From positions 1 to 5,369 of the forward strand of contig JAKAMA010000197.1 in NCBI GenBank assembly GCA_021813085.1: DNA of 5,369 nt, read 5' to 3'. A model generated the notes under the pieces. It was not told the origin of the DNA. It made no database searches and saw nothing but the letters and a program-made list of their open reading frames with translations. Below, piece by piece: positions 4,970 through 5,369 of this stretch (its first letter is position 1; every line of letters begins with the position of its first letter). Made by a program: the position numbers and the translations under genes. This DNA is from Chloroflexota bacterium. Lineage in GTDB: Bacteria > Chloroflexota > Dehalococcoidia > DSTF01 > JACRBR01.

Positions 4970-5272
4970 TCAGCGCTCGGGGGGCGGCGCCGATTCGTGG
5001 CGGGCGACGAGCCGCTCCGCGAGCTGCATGCCGTAGTAGCACGGGATCGAGAGCAGGACGATCGGGATGCCGATGATCACGCCCTTGACGCCGACCAGCA
5101 TGATGAAAAGCCCGAAGGAGATCGAGAGCCCCATGCCGAGCACGGCGATGATGCGGATGATGGCAATGTACGAGGGGACCTGCGGGCCACCGGCGGCCGC
5201 CTCTCCGGCGGGCTCGTCGTCCTCTTCGTCGTCCTCGTCCGGCTCGATGCTGTGCTCATCCGCGTCCGTCAT
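4970..5272 (-). CDS. Small membrane protein with acidic N-terminus and two predicted membrane helices
   Basis: The protein is 100 aa and I do not recognise a family. Residues 1-29 are strongly acidic (an Asp/Glu run at 10-20: EPDEDDEEDDE) and likely disordered. Hydrophobic segments follow at about 36-60 (IAIIRIIAVLGMGLSISFGLFIMLVG) and 64-84 (GVIIGIPIVLLSIPCYYGMQL), with a single Lys between them. A charged tail ends in APPPER. Both ends are predicted on the same side of the membrane, probably the cytoplasm. The ATG at 5272 is chosen because upstream in-frame sequence is Pro/Arg/Gly-rich and crosses a hairpin. No clear Shine-Dalgarno precedes it. A weak TACCAT -10-like site at 5287-5282 would give a nearly leaderless mRNA. 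It lies upstream of the di-iron gene on the same strand, but that gene has its own promoter, so a functional link is not shown. Confidence 0.75.
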   Translation of the reverse strand: MTDADEHSIEPDEDDEEDDEPAGEAAAGGPQVPSYIAIIRIIAVLGMGLSISFGLFIMLVGVKGVIIGIPIVLLSIPCYYGMQLAERLVARHESAPPPER

Positions 5273-5312
5273 TGCGGCGTCATGGTAGCCGCGGCGAGGA
5301 TCAGGCGGAAAT

Positions 5313-5335
5313 GGGGGTCGGGGCCGTCGACCCCC
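5313..5335 (-). terminator. Terminator-like hairpin upstream of the membrane protein gene
   Basis: GGGGGTCG (5313-5320) and CGACCCCC (5328-5335) form an 8-bp stem with a 7-nt loop. On the minus strand it is followed by ATTTCCG, a short T-containing tail. It would end a minus-strand gene lying beyond the right edge of the window. Nothing else is recognised between 5336 and the edge. Confidence 0.4.
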
Positions 5336-5369
5336 TGCGCCCCCCAACGGCCCTGCCGCCGAAGCGGAC

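Noticed and set aside
5273..5347. An in-frame TTG at 5347 as start of the small membrane protein.
   Set aside because: The extra 25 residues are Pro/Arg/Gly-rich, run through a terminator-like hairpin, and lack a convincing ribosome site.

Overview
The window is GC-rich, compactly coded bacterial chromosome. It carries a cold-shock protein, an ACT-domain malic enzyme, a gamma-glutamyltransferase-family Ntn hydrolase and a ferritin-like di-iron protein. The GC content and the style of the cold-shock protein would fit Chloroflexota (Dehalococcoidia/Thermomicrobia-like) or another high-GC lineage. That placement is a guess: there is no rRNA or other marker gene here. I see no transposase, integrase, CRISPR array, tRNA or rRNA.

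Layout, left to right. (1) 1-1148 (+): 3' part of a gamma-glutamyltransferase-family gene whose N-terminus lies outside the window. (2) 1149-1392: a non-coding, hairpin-rich stretch between convergent genes. It holds a 21-bp imperfect direct repeat and ends in a strong terminator stem. (3) 1393-1608 (-): 71-aa cold-shock-domain protein. (4) 1609-2148: a 540-bp divergent intergenic region. Its left third looks like a long structured leader for the cold-shock mRNA, with a candidate promoter at 1794-1822. Its right end carries the candidate malic enzyme promoter. About 250 bp in the middle hold nothing I recognise. (5) 2149-3606 (+): NAD-type malic enzyme with an N-terminal ACT domain. (6) 3607-3796: convergent spacer with three hairpins, one of them an 18-nt near-perfect palindrome of REP-like appearance. 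(7) 3797-4870 (-): ferritin-like di-iron carboxylate protein of unknown substrate, with a near-consensus sigma-70 promoter. (8) 4970-5272 (-): small protein with a very acidic N-terminus and two membrane helices, unknown function. (9) 5273-5369: upstream region with a terminator-like hairpin, probably ending a gene beyond the window.

The genes do not form one operon. They alternate in strand, and the two rightmost genes, although on the same strand, appear separately transcribed. Their roles (peptide/amide hydrolysis, RNA chaperoning, malate decarboxylation, possible di-iron oxidation chemistry, a membrane protein) do not make an obvious pathway.

The most interesting signal is in the cold-shock leader. 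A segment near the predicted 5' end of the mRNA can form a 14-pair duplex covering the entire Shine-Dalgarno sequence. An alternative hairpin, mutually exclusive with that duplex, would free it. This looks like a possible RNA temperature or translation switch. The di-iron protein and the GGT-like protein with an altered substrate pocket are the other two items worth pursuing.
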